In this document: in pieces, positions 15,372 through 25,925 of the stretch | How the letters are laid out: each line of letters begins with the position of its first letter | Position numbering within the stretch: position 1 is the stretch's first letter | DNA from: Deltaproteobacteria bacterium | GTDB lineage: Bacteria; Myxococcota; Myxococcia; Myxococcales; 40CM-4-68-19 | Assembly (NCBI GenBank): GCA_005888115.1 | Contig: VBKO01000045.1 | Coordinates: 1 to 50,798 of the forward strand | Length of the DNA: 50,798 nt | Direction: 5' to 3' | Notes under the pieces: generated by a model | Told to the model about the DNA's origin: nothing | The model's database searches: none | Seen by the model: only the letters and a program-made list of their open reading frames with translations | Program-made: the position numbers and the translations under genes

Positions 15372-17941
15372 ATGGATGCGCCTGCAAAGAGGAAATGGCC
15401 GATCGTCGTCGGCGCCGTTCTCGGCGCGCTGATCCTGGTGGTCGTCATCGGGCTGTTCGTGCTCGACTCCGTCCTCACCAGCAAGGCGCACGACGAGGCG
15501 GCGAAGCTGTCGCAGCAACTCGGCCGGCCGGTGACCATCGGGTCGGTCTCCACCAAGGTGCTCACCGGCCTCGGGGTTGCGGTCAGTGACGTGGGCATCG
15601 GCCCCGCGGCTGGCGAAGGCGTTCCGCTCGCGCAGGTGAAGCGCATCGACGTCCGTGCCGCGCTCCTCCGCGCGATCCGCACCGGCGGCAAGGACGTGCT
15701 CATCCGTTCCGCCGAAGTGGATGGGCTGAACGTGAACCTGATCCGGTTCGACGACGGCACCACCAACCTGGACCGCCTGCAGAAGAAGCTCGCCGAGACC
15801 CAGCCGAAGGAGCCCGAGGCAAAGAAGCCGGCCGAGGAGCAGAAGCAGGGCGACCTCTCCTTCTTGCGCGTCGACCACGCCGCGCTGCGCGACGCCCGCA
15901 TCGCGCTGGTCGATCGGTCTGGACGCGCGCAGAGGCAGCTGGCGATCCAGCACCTCGACGTGACGCTCGAGGACCTGCGCGCCGGCAAGCCGCTGGACGT
16001 GGTGGTGACCGCGGCCGTCCTCGCCGAGCAGAAGAACTTCGAGCTCCGGCTGCACGCCGCGCCGCTTCCGCCCACCCTGGTGCCCACGCCGGAGAAGGTC
16101 ACTCTCAAGGTGCAGCCCATCGACCTCTCTCCGCTGGCCCCCTTCGTCCCCAAGGACGTCGGCCTCGAGGCGGGCCGGTTGGATGCGAACTTCGAGGCGC
16201 AGCTCGGCGCGGCGGTGCCGGGCGGCAAGGGCCCGACCAGTATCCAGGGAGCGGTGCGTGCGCTCGGGCTCAAGTTCGCCGGGGCGGAAGGTGGAAGGGC
16301 CCTGGACGTCGTGCTCGACACCGACGTGAAGGGCGACGCCGAGAAGGGGGACGTGCAGATCTCCAAGCTCCGCCTCGACCTCGGGCCGGCGGGCATCACC
16401 GGGCAGGGGCGTGCGTCGGCCCTGAACACGCCGTCTCCGCGCATCGACGGTCTGGAGATCCGCAGCCACGACCTCGACCCTGCCCGCCTCGCCGCGTACT
16501 ACCCGCCGCTCGCGAGGCAACTGAAGGGCCAGGTGGCGGGACCCATCGGGCTGCTCGTGCACGCGAGCGGGACGCAGGCGTCGCAAGCGCTGGAAGTGCG
16601 CGTCGATCTCACGCCGGTGAGGCTGGCGCTGCCGCAGACGATGACCAAGGCGGCGGGCGCCCCGATGACCCTGGTCGCCCATTTGAAGGGCGCCGCGCAA
16701 GGCAAGCTCGCGTTCGACGCGAACGTCGATCTCGCCGGCGCGGACCTGCGGCCCGGGCAATCGCTGGACAAGCCGCCCGGCCAGCGACTCGAGCTCTCGG
16801 CGAAGGGGACGCGCAGCTCCTCGGGGACGACGGCAAACCCGCAACAGCGCATCGAGCTGGAGGCGGTCGCGCTCCACGTGCTCGACGACCGCATCGACGC
16901 GCACGGCTGGGCAGAGACGAAGGGCGCGGGCGACAAGGCGACCAAGCAGTTCGAGCTGCTGGTGACCAGCGAGCACCTCGACCTCGACCGGATGCTCCTC
17001 GTCTCGAAGACGCAACCGGAGGAGAAGCCGCCGCCCGATCCGAAGACGTTCGCCGGACTCTCGGGGCATGCGACGGCGAAGCTTGCCCGCGTCACGTACA
17101 AGAAGCAGCAGTTCCAAAGCGTGGCGGCGGACGTGACCATGAAGGAGGACGAGATCGCCGTGCAGACGGCGTCGATCCAGGGACTCGGCGGGCAGATCGA
17201 CGCAGGCGGCACGCGCATCAGGCTCGCGCACCCGAAGGACCCGTGGCACGTCGCCACCAAGGTGCGCGGAATCGACCTGGAAAAAGCCGCCGCGATGGGC
17301 TCGCCGCGGAAGGTGCTGGCGGGCCGCTTCGACGGAGACGTCACATTCGACGGGCGGGGCCAGGACATCGCCAACCTGACGAAGTCGCTCTCGGGCGTGA
17401 TGCTCGGGCACGTCCTGGACGGAAAGTTCTACGGCAAGGACATCGTCGCCTCGGCGGCCTCGCCGGTGATGGGAGCGCTGCCCGGAGCGTTGCGCGGGAA
17501 GGTGCCCCAGAGCGGGGTGACGGACTTCGGCAAGGACCTTCCCTTCGGGCTCACCGTGAAGGATGGGTGGGCGCGCCTGAAAGAGCCGCTCAAGGCGTCG
17601 ACGCCGCAGGCGGAGATGAGCTTCTCGGGCGGCATCCGGCTCGACGGCACCCTGGACATGCCGGGGACACCAACGTTCCCGTCGGGCTCCGCATCGTGGG
17701 ACCGCCCACGAGCCCGAGCATCACCGACCTCGACATCCGGGGCGCGGTGGAGGCGATCGTGAAGTCCGCCGGGTCGAGCCTCATCTCCGGGGTCCTCGGC
17801 GGCCCCGCCGACCAGAAGAAGGAGCAGGGGCAACAGGTCGCGCAGCAGAAACAGCAGGAGCTGGAACAGAAGGCGCAGCAGCAGGCCGAGAAGGCGAAAC
17901 AAGACGCCGCGAACAAGCTCAAAGGCGTGTTTGGACGTTGA
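15372..17941 (+). CDS. AsmA-family protein, interrupted by a single frameshift near 17662-17675
   Basis: Large envelope protein of the AsmA/TamB-like class, anchored by one N-terminal TM helix (KWPIVVGAVLGALILVVVIGLFVLDSVL) with a beta-rich periplasmic body. Family features include LDRLQKKL, repeated GLEIRSHDLDPARLAAYYPPL-type blocks, and FDGDVTFDGRGQDIANLTKSLSGVM plus LDGTLDMPGT near the end. The first frame runs off-family after MPGT and stops at 17762. The adjacent frame continues with NVPVGLRIVGPPTSPSITDLDIRG, a natural AsmA ending, then a Gln/Lys-rich coiled tail to KLKGVFGR and the stop at 17941. One missing base restores an 856-residue protein. AsmA-like proteins are linked to lipid transport to the outer membrane; the exact role here is unknown. 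The ATG at 15372 is preferred to the in-frame TTG at 15363. Confidence 0.8.
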
Positions 17942-18037
17942 CATCGGCCGTGGCGAAGATTTCGCTCGCGCTTCGCGGCGCCACCGGATAGATAGATCGC
18001 GTTCCAACCTTCCTGCGCAAAAAAACGCAACAATCAT

Positions 18038-18652
18038 ATGGCCCAACGAAACAGGGATGCCTCTTTCCGCGCGCTGATCGAGCGGTTCGCGCAAGACCTG
18101 AGCTCGGCGATCGGCGAGCTGGTGCAGCGCCAGGTGAAAGATGCGGTAGCGCGCGCCTCCGCCGGCCGCGTGGAGGTCGACGGCCGTCGGGCTGGCCGGC
18201 TGTGCCCGGTTCCGGGCTGCGGCGAGCCGGGAGCTGGCCCGCGCAACCGCTGGTTCTGCCGCGAGCACTCGAAAAAGCTTTCCGCGGCGGAACAGAAGAG
18301 CATCGTCGAGCGCAACAAGCGGCTGGCGGCGGAAGGGAAGCTGCCCACCGCCGTCCCCGCCCAGCGCATCGTGCGGCTGCCCCCCAAGGCGCCACGGGCC
18401 CGCCGCACGCTGGACATGAGCTGCCGCGTGGACGGCTGCCCGAATCGGTCGCGGGGCCCGCGGGCCGGTTTCATCTGCGACCTGCACCGTGCCCAGCTGT
18501 CGCCCGAAGAGCAGCGCGACACGCGCGAGCGCTGGAATGCACGGCGCCGCGGCGTGGCCCTGGCCGAGCCCGAGGTGCGGCACGACCCGCCCGTGATCAC
18601 GCCCGTGCCGCCCATCGTGCGGAAGGCCGAGCCCGCCGCCGAGAGCTCGTAA
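18038..18652 (+). CDS. Hypothetical protein with a duplicated C-x4-C-x12-C-x2-H zinc knuckle
   Basis: A 204-residue protein I do not recognise by name. After a helical N-terminus (FRALIERFAQDLSSAIGELVQRQVKDAV) come two metal-binding clusters with identical spacing: C56-x4-C61-x12-C74-x2-H77 (LCPVPGCGEPG...WFCREH) and C129-x4-C134-x12-C147-x2-H150 (SCRVDGCPNRS...FICDLH). Each is followed by a basic or charged helix (KKLSAAEQKSIVERNKRL; RAQLSPEEQRDTRERWNARRR). The Pro-rich tail is probably disordered. Zinc-dependent nucleic-acid binding is a reasonable guess, but it is only a guess. The gene lies alone between the AsmA gene and msrP; an A7 run sits 15 bases upstream and there is no clear Shine-Dalgarno. 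Confidence 0.72.
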   Translation: MAQRNRDASFRALIERFAQDLSSAIGELVQRQVKDAVARASAGRVEVDGRRAGRLCPVPGCGEPGAGPRNRWFCREHSKKLSAAEQKSIVERNKRLAAEGKLPTAVPAQRIVRLPPKAPRARRTLDMSCRVDGCPNRSRGPRAGFICDLHRAQLSPEEQRDTRERWNARRRGVALAEPEVRHDPPVITPVPPIVRKAEPAAESS

Positions 18653-18720
18653 CTCTTGAGCTGGCGGGGTCGAGGCGGCCGCTGTAACGATCCTGGCGCA
18701 TCGGGGACAGGGAGGAAGTG

Positions 18721-19653
18721 ATGCGCATCCGGTCGTCGGAGATCACCTCGAAAGCGCTCTACCTGCGCCGTCGCGAGTTCCTCGCCCTCGGAGCAGCCGG
18801 CGCCGGCGCGCTGCTGCTCCCGCGCCACGCGCGGGCGGCCGAGACGCCGCACGGGCGCAAGCTCGACGGCGTCAAGCCGGGCCAGCCGTCAACGGAGGAG
18901 AAGAAGAACTCCTTCGAGGAGATCACCCACTACAACAACTTCTACGAGTTCGGCACCGACAAGGACGATCCAGCACGCCACGCAGCGAAGCTGCAGACGC
19001 GGCCCTGGACGGTGAAGGTGGAGGGCGAATGCGCGAAGCCCGCCGCCTTCGACATCGACGAGCTGCTCAAGCTGCCCCTCGAGGAGCGCGTCTACCGGCT
19101 GCGCTGTGTCGAGGCGTGGTCGATGGTCATCCCCTGGGACGGCTTTCCCCTGGCCACGCTGCTCGAGAAGGTGCAGCCCACCTCGCGCGCGAAGTACGTC
19201 GCGTTCGAGACGGCCGTGCAGCCCAAGAACATGCCCGGCGTCGGCGCTTTCGGGGCCATTCCCTTCCCGTACCTCGAGGGCCTGCGCATCGACGAGGCCA
19301 TGCACCCTCTCACCCTGCTCGCGGTCGGCATGTACGGCGAGGAGCTGCCGAAGCAGGACGGCGCTCCCATCCGCCTGGTGGTCCCCTGGAAGTACGGGTT
19401 CAAGTCCGCCAAGTCGCTGGTCAGGATCCGGCTGCAGGAGACGCAGCCGCCTACCACCTGGTCGCAGTACGGCGGGGGCACCGAGTATGGCTTCTATGCC
19501 AACGTGAATCCCGAGGTCGACCACCCGCGCTGGAGCCAGGCGAAGGAACGGCGGATCGGTGAGCTCTTCCGCAAGCCCACCCAGAAGTTCAACGGCTACG
19601 CGGACCAGGTGGGGAAGCTCTACGCCGGAATGGACCTGAGGAAATTCTTCTGA
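18721..19653 (+). CDS. msrP: Protein-methionine-sulfoxide reductase catalytic subunit MsrP (YedY)
   Basis: Periplasmic molybdopterin enzyme that reduces methionine sulfoxide in oxidised envelope proteins. The 310-residue product opens with a Tat signal ([25 protein letters not shown]), then the typical [34 protein letters not shown], the molybdenum-ligating Cys in [15 protein letters not shown], and the C-terminal [15 protein letters not shown] and [20 protein letters not shown]. It overlaps msrQ by one base. An ATG at 18721 follows GGGAGGAAG; the GTG three bases before it is also in frame. Tat export and cofactor insertion are inferred from family knowledge. Confidence 0.95.
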   Translation: MRIRSSEITSKALYLRRREFLALGAAGAGALLLPRHARAAETPHGRKLDGVKPGQPSTEEKKNSFEEITHYNNFYEFGTDKDDPARHAAKLQTRPWTVKVEGECAKPAAFDIDELLKLPLEERVYRLRCVEAWSMVIPWDGFPLATLLEKVQPTSRAKYVAFETAVQPKNMPGVGAFGAIPFPYLEGLRIDEAMHPLTLLAVGMYGEELPKQDGAPIRLVVPWKYGFKSAKSLVRIRLQETQPPTTWSQYGGGTEYGFYANVNPEVDHPRWSQAKERRIGELFRKPTQKFNGYADQVGKLYAGMDLRKFF

Positions 19654-20279
19654 TGAACAAGGCTGCGAAGCAGCCGTGGCTCAAGCCGCTCGTCTTCGCC
19701 GCCGCGCTCTCGCCGCTTCTGTGGCTCGCGTCGCGGGCCGTGCGCGGGACACTCGGTCCGGATCCCGTCGCCGAGGTGCTGAACCGGCTGGGGCTGTACG
19801 CGATCTCGCTTCTCTTCTGCTCGCTCGCATGCACGCCGCTGCAGATCGTCGCCGGTTGGAGCTGGCCCTTGCGCGTGCGCCGGATGCTGGGGCTGTTCGC
19901 CTTCTTCTACGCTTGCCTGCACCTCTCGACGTACTTGTTCGTCGATCAGGGATTCGACTTCGGCGGAATCGCCAAGGACGTCGCCAAGCGGCGCTTCGTC
20001 ACGGTGGGCTTCGCCGCCTGGTGCGCGCTCGTCCCATTGGCGATCACCTCCACGCAAGCGTGGGTGAAGCGGCTCGGGTTCCGCCGCTGGAAGTCTCTAC
20101 ACCGCCTGGCGTACCTGGCGGGCGGGCTCGCCTGCGTCCACTTCATCTGGCGGTTCAAGACCGCGTTGCTGCAGCCGGTCCTCTTCACCGCGATCCTCGT
20201 GGTGCTGCTCGGGATCCGGCTCGCCGCCCGGGTACGGGCGCCGGCGCGCAGGATGTCCGTGCCGTCGCAGTCGAGGTAG
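19653..20279 (+). CDS. msrQ: Heme-binding membrane subunit MsrQ (YedZ) of the MsrPQ system
   Basis: Inner-membrane b-type cytochrome that passes quinone electrons to MsrP. The 208-residue protein has about six TM helices and the ferric-reductase-like fold, with conserved heme-ligand histidines in FYACLHLSTYLFVDQG and in KSLHRLAYLAGGLACVHFIWRFK. NRLGLYAISLLFCSLACTPLQ and WVKRLGFRRWKSLHRLAY are characteristic of YedZ. Its start overlaps the msrP stop, giving translational coupling. The sigma-54 response regulator starts only nine bases after its stop, so the three genes may form one transcript. Confidence 0.94.
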   Translation: MNKAAKQPWLKPLVFAAALSPLLWLASRAVRGTLGPDPVAEVLNRLGLYAISLLFCSLACTPLQIVAGWSWPLRVRRMLGLFAFFYACLHLSTYLFVDQGFDFGGIAKDVAKRRFVTVGFAAWCALVPLAITSTQAWVKRLGFRRWKSLHRLAYLAGGLACVHFIWRFKTALLQPVLFTAILVVLLGIRLAARVRAPARRMSVPSQSR

Positions 20280-20288
20280 ACTCGGGAG

Positions 20289-21665
<1,377 letters not shown>

Positions 21666-21680
21666 CGTCCGCTGGCCCGC

Positions 21681-23249
21681 TCAAGCCGGCCTCGGCTGGA
21701 CGGGCAGCACGATCGAGAATGTCGATCCTCTTCCGAGCTCGCTCTCCACCGCGGTGTCTCCACCGTGGGCGACGACGATCCGGCGCACGTTGGGAAGGCC
21801 CATGCCCACGTGAGCGCCGGTGCGCTTGGTGGACTTGAAGGCGTCGAAGATGCGCGGCAGTCGCTCCTGCGCGATCCCCGGGCCGCGGTCGGTCACCTTG
21901 AGCGTCGCCACGGTGTCCCGCTGCGACACCTCGATCGAGACCTGCACGCCGGGGGGCGAGGCCTCGATGGCGTTGGAGAGCAGGTTCAGCGCGGCGCGCT
22001 CGAGCAGGTAGCGGTCTCCGTTGACCCAAGGCGCCTCGGCAGCGGGCATGACGGTGATGTGCACGCCAGCCTTCTCTGCGTGCGGGACGGCGGTGCGCCC
22101 GATGCTGTGGGCGAACGCATTCAGGTCGAGCGGGAGGAACTGGTCCGGCGATACCTCGCGCGAGAGGTCGGCGAAGTCGGCCACGAACTTCTTCAAGGTG
22201 GCGGTCTCCGCGCGCAGGTTGTCGCGGATGAGCGGGAGGTACGCGGGGTCGTTCGCCTCGGCGAGCGCGGCCGTGGACTGCAGGATGGCGAGCCGGTGCC
22301 CCAGATCGTGCGAGATGCCGGTCGCGATGCGCCCTGCGGTGCGCCACCGTTCCTCGGTCTCCAACGTATCGAGGACGCGCCGGGACTGCGCGGCGCCGAG
22401 GGCCAGCGTGACGAACAGCGCGGCCACCGCAACCGCGGAGAGACCGATCAGCGCGTTGCGCATCGGCGCCAATGCTTCGCGCTTGGGCTCCTCGACCACC
22501 ACCGTCCAGCGCGGGTCCGACAGCCGCGCCCACCCGGCCAGGACGTCTTCGCCGATGGCCCCGTGCAGCTGGGGGGGCGCGGGCTCTCCACGCGCTACCC
22601 TGCTCGCCAGCGGCGACTCGGCGATTGGCTCGCCGGTCAGCACGTTGGCGCGGAGCGCGGGGGCGCCCGCGGCGAGGAGGCGGCCCTCGGCGTCGAAGGC
22701 GAGCGCGAACCCGCTCTCGCCGATGCGGATGCGCTGCACCTGGCGCTGCAGCTCGAGCAGGTCGAGCGTGGCGCACACGGCGGTTCCCGCCGTCGCTCCG
22801 GCGGGGACGCAGACGTCCATCGCCGGGGTCAGGTCCTCGCGGAAGTACAGGGCCGAGGCGACCTCGCGGCCGGCCAGCGCCGCGACGACGTCCGCGGGCG
22901 CCAGGCGCTGAGGGAGCCGGTCCGCCGGGGTGCGCGGAGTGAGCAGCGTCACGTGCCCCAGGCTGGGGGCGTCGAGCGCTACCTGCGCGAGCCGCCGCTC
23001 AGCCTCCGTGATGCCCGTGACCAGCCCGGCGAGGGCGCGCAGCATCTCGCGCTGGTGCGAGAGATAAGCGCCGATGCGCGAGGCCGCCTGCTCCGCGATG
23101 ACCGCGAGCGCCGCCTGGGAGCTCCGCTCGGCGCTGCGCCGCAGGAGGAAGATGGCGGAGAGACCGACCAGAGCGATGAGAATCCCCGAGCTCGCGACCA
23201 GCACGAGGAGCTTCCGCGCCATCTCCTGTCGGCTCGATCGGTCGTTCAC
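21681..23249 (-). CDS. Membrane sensor histidine kinase
   Basis: Sensor kinase of 522 residues. TM1 is LLVLVASSGILIALVGLSAIFLL. A periplasmic domain of about 230 residues follows, with Cache-like features (YFREDLTPAMDVCVPAG, GESGFALAFDAEGRLLAAG, WARLSDPRWTVVVEEPK). TM2 is IGLSAVAVAALFVTLALGA. A HisKA-type domain has phosphoacceptor His in GISHDLGHRLAILQSTA, and the ATPase domain shows NLLSNAIEA (N box), DRGPGIA (G1), FDAFKSTK (F) and GMGLPNVRRIV (G2). I start at the GTG at 23249: it overlaps the stop of the binding-protein gene (GTGA) and has GGGAG eight bases upstream, which beats the in-frame TTG at 23264. Coupling to the SBP gene suggests the SBP presents the ligand to this kinase. Confidence 0.88.
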   Translation of the reverse strand: MNDRSSRQEMARKLLVLVASSGILIALVGLSAIFLLRRSAERSSQAALAVIAEQAASRIGAYLSHQREMLRALAGLVTGITEAERRLAQVALDAPSLGHVTLLTPRTPADRLPQRLAPADVVAALAGREVASALYFREDLTPAMDVCVPAGATAGTAVCATLDLLELQRQVQRIRIGESGFALAFDAEGRLLAAGAPALRANVLTGEPIAESPLASRVARGEPAPPQLHGAIGEDVLAGWARLSDPRWTVVVEEPKREALAPMRNALIGLSAVAVAALFVTLALGAAQSRRVLDTLETEERWRTAGRIATGISHDLGHRLAILQSTAALAEANDPAYLPLIRDNLRAETATLKKFVADFADLSREVSPDQFLPLDLNAFAHSIGRTAVPHAEKAGVHITVMPAAEAPWVNGDRYLLERAALNLLSNAIEASPPGVQVSIEVSQRDTVATLKVTDRGPGIAQERLPRIFDAFKSTKRTGAHVGMGLPNVRRIVVAHGGDTAVESELGRGSTFSIVLPVQPRPA

Positions 23250-24420
23250 TCCGAGATCTCCCAATCCGGCAAAGTCTCCAGATAGCCGTACGGGCCGACC
23301 TGGGGATTCTTGACGCGGCTGTCCACGACGGCCAGGCGCTCGGGGGTGCAGATGAAGGCGACCGGCGGGTCTTCGCGCAACTCTTGCAGGGCGCGTGCCC
23401 AGTCACCGCCTCTCAGCGCGGCGTCGACCTTGGGATTGCTGTAGCCGATTTGATTATAGGGCGAATCGGACGCCCAGACGAGCGCCGCCGAGCTGGCCGG
23501 CCAGACGAGGGGCCGGAGTAACAACAGATCGAAATCCTGACTCTTGGCAAGTCGGAAAGCATCAGCGACAGAAACCAAACGGACGTCGCCCCCGTGCCGT
23601 CCCAGGGCTCGCGCGACGGCCAAGGCGGTGCGCTCCAAGGCGAGATCCTGCCGGAAGACGGTGATCTCCAATGCTCTGGCGGGCAGGACGGGGTTTTTAT
23701 CGCGGCCGACGGAAAAGGCAGGACATTCATTTCCGAAGACGAGCCTGCTGATGCTATCCACCGGAAGCGCCGCGGCGATCGCACTGCGGGTTGCGCGGCT
23801 GAGCCGGTTGAGGCCCATGGCGACGGCGATCGCGTTCGCGCCGTGCGCACGAATGATGCGCAACCGGCTGATGCCTTGGAAGAACTCCAGCTGCTTCGGA
23901 TCGGTCACGATCAAGAGGTCTGCGTCTCCCGCCAGCGTGCGCGCGAATGGATCCCGGGGCGTGGGAAACCCGAGCAAGAGGACCTCATCGATTTTTCCAA
24001 GACCCGGGACCACGCGGCGGAGCAAGAGCCGTTCGGGGTCGAACGAGACTCGATCAAGAGGCCGCGTGTCTGCTCGCGGACCTCGAGCCCGGCCTCTCGG
24101 AGGGACTGCCGGACGTTTTCTGGCGTGATGGCAGATCCGTCGCTGAACTTCGCCCCATTGCGAATCTCCAACAGCACGCGCGACGGGCTCGAAAATTGGA
24201 ACCGGCTGGCGAGTCCGGAGATCGCCGAGCCGTCAGATGCAGTGCGCAGTAGCGGCTCGAATACCCATTCCTTCGCATACCCGCTGGCGCTGGGTTGGGC
24301 GCCCGGCGTGAGCGCCGTGAGCGGACCGACCAGCGCGATGCGCAGCCGGAATTCTCCCTTCGTCTGCGAGGGCCTGCAGGCGAGAGCTGCGGTGAGGAAC
24401 GCGAGCAGGAGGCGGCGCAC
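23246..24420 (-). CDS. Peptide-binding lipoprotein (SBP family 5), frameshifted near 24024-24068
   Basis: Extracytoplasmic solute-binding protein of the oligopeptide/dipeptide (SBP_bac_5) type. The first frame (from ATG 24420) has a signal peptide with lipobox-like ALAC (Cys15), then ALVGPLTALTPG, YAKEWVFEPLLR, and VLLEIRNGAKFSDGSAITPENVRQSLREAG, which is the family's hallmark region. After GLEVREQTR the protein-like sequence moves to the adjacent frame: PLDRVSFDPERLLLRRVVPGLGKIDEVLLLGF and on to YGYLETLPDWEISE at 23246. One missing base restores 391 residues, shorter than the usual 500 or so. No ABC permease or ATPase gene is nearby; the gene lies between a 26-codon peptide gene and a histidine kinase. 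A peptide-sensing role is inferred. Confidence 0.78.
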
Positions 24421-24455
24421 GAGGCCCCCAAGCCTCGTGGCGCCATCGCATTACG

Positions 24456-24536
24456 TCAAGAAATGTTGGGCACGAGAATCATGATGCAGGGCGCTGCCTT
24501 GCGGGTGCTCTTCCGGGCGCTGCGCTTGATCTTCAT
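24456..24536 (-). CDS. Candidate RiPP precursor peptide, 26 residues
   Basis: A 27-codon ORF directly behind the radical SAM/SPASM gene (20 bases after its stop), far too short for routine gene callers. The N-terminal half MKIKRSARKSTRKAA is strongly basic; the C-terminal part PCIMILVPNIS is hydrophobic with a single Cys at residue 17. GGAG lies six bases before the ATG. Such a leader/core layout next to a SPASM maturase is what a minimal ribosomally made, modified peptide looks like, and it recalls the short 'geopeptide'-type precursors described near SPASM enzymes in Geobacter; I cannot verify family membership. The 35-base gap to the SBP gene fits a single operon. The modified residue is unknown; Cys17 or a neighbouring aliphatic residue is a guess. 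Confidence 0.72.
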   Translation of the reverse strand: MKIKRSARKSTRKAAPCIMILVPNIS

Positions 24537-24556
24537 GGTTCGCTCCATTTGCGGCC

Positions 24557-25839
24557 CTATGCCGCGGCGGTTGCGGGGGACGACACTTCGGTGACGGGGA
24601 ATTCCGCGAGGTAACGGCGCACGATCGTCTCGCGGAAGCTCAGCTCGTACTTCTCCTTCTTGCAGGCGACTTCATCCATGCGGCCGGTCTTGAGGTACTT
24701 GCCGCCCAGGCATCCGCCGACACAGACAGGGAGGTATGGGCAGTCTCCGCACTTCTCCCAGGGCCGCAGGGCCACGAGCGGCGCGACCTTCTCCGGGCCC
24801 GTTCCCGCGACGTGCGCCACTTCCAACCCGGGGATGCCCGCCACTACCGGGCACTTGTAGACGCGGCCCTCGGGGTCGATGGTGTAGTTGTTCTTCCAGT
24901 GCAGCTCGCATTGTTGAGCTGCACCAGGACCTGCGACTCCTGTTTGTCGCCGCAGCCCGTGCAGCTCGCCTTCGCCTTCTGCGTGTCGACGATGGGCTTG
25001 AAGTTCACGCCCGCGAGCTTTCCGCGCAGGCCCGCCGCCTCGATCCGGTCGAGCAGCCGTTCGAAGCTCTCCCTTTGCTCGGGCAGGAAGTTCCCGTTGA
25101 CGAGGATCCGGACGAGGTCGGCGCAGGCGACCACGTTGTCGAAGATCTGGTCGAAGCTCCCGCGGCCGTTCCGGTAGACGCGCATCTGGTCGTGCGTCTC
25201 GCGATCGCCGTCGAGCGTCACCATGAACAGGCCGTCGCCGAAGCGGCGCATCTCGAGGGCGAAGTCGGGGGTGAGCCCGATCCCATTGGTGGTGCACGAC
25301 CAGCGGAACCGGCCGCCGCGCGCCTCCATCGAGGCGCTCAGCACCTCCGCGGTGCGAAGCATGAAGTCCTTGCGGGTGAGCGGCTCGCCTCCGAAGTAGT
25401 GTACGTGCAGGACGCGCAGCGCGCGCTCGTCCAGCGTGCGCAGGATCCACTCGAGGGTGGAGTCCTCCGTGCGCTCGTGCATCTTGGTGAAGGCCGGGTG
25501 GTCCTTCTGGAAGCAGTAGGTGCAAGCGAGGTTGCAGGCGAGCGTGGGCATCAGGGTGACCTGCATGGTCCCCGGTTCGCCCTCGGCGGCCCGGTCGAGG
25601 AATGCGCGCAGATTCGCGTCATCCTCCGCGCGCGAGCGCACCAGGAAGCCTTCCTCGAGCAGCACCTGCTGCGTCTCGCGCTCGGCGGCGTCCGCCGGGC
25701 GGCGCCCGCGCGTCCAGCGCTCCAGCGCGTCGGACGTGGCGTCGTCGATGCCGACGTAATGATCGGCGAGGACGCTGTAGAGCACGTGCTCGCCGGGTCG
25801 GATGTCGCGGTAAGAGACGACGAACCGTGACAGCTGCAT
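24557..25839 (-). CDS. Radical SAM/SPASM peptide maturase with PqqD-like N-terminus, frameshifted near 24915-24925
   Basis: Probable RiPP-modifying enzyme. Residues 1-85 look like a PqqD-type peptide-recognition element (MQLSRFVVSYRDIRPGEHVLYSVLADHYVGID...). The radical SAM motif is C102-x3-C106-x2-C109 (TLACNLACTYCFQKDHPAF), followed by VHYFGGEPLTRKDFML, CTTNGIGLTP and MVTLDGDRETHDQMRVYRNGRGSFDQI. The C-terminal SPASM/twitch region is Cys-rich: SCTGCGDK, CELHWKNNYTIDPEGRVYKCPVVAG and CGDCPYLPVCVGGCLGG, enough for auxiliary clusters. Its second half lies in an adjacent frame; one missing base around VQLNN/CELHW restores 427 residues. The ATG at 25839 has no Shine-Dalgarno and lies only about four bases from the start predicted by the sigma-54 promoter. 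It is the first gene of the maturase-peptide-SBP-kinase operon. Confidence 0.85.
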
Positions 25840-25854
25840 GGACGACGCAGCTAC

Positions 25855-25869
25855 GCAACGCGAGTGCCA
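25855..25869 (-). promoter_or_regulatory. Sigma-54 promoter (-24/-12) of the maturase operon
   Basis: On the minus strand TGGCAC (25869-25864), five bases, then TTGC (25858-25855) match the sigma-54 consensus TGGCAC-N5-TTGC exactly. The predicted start point is near 25843, only about four bases before the ATG at 25839, so the transcript would be almost leaderless. I inspected the other TGGCAC occurrences I noticed in the window and none has a correctly spaced TTGC. Confidence 0.75.
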
Positions 25870-25925
25870 GGGTGCGCCCGCCGTGCGGCGTGCGAGCGCG
25901 GATCGGCGCAAATCGGGAGCCTGCG

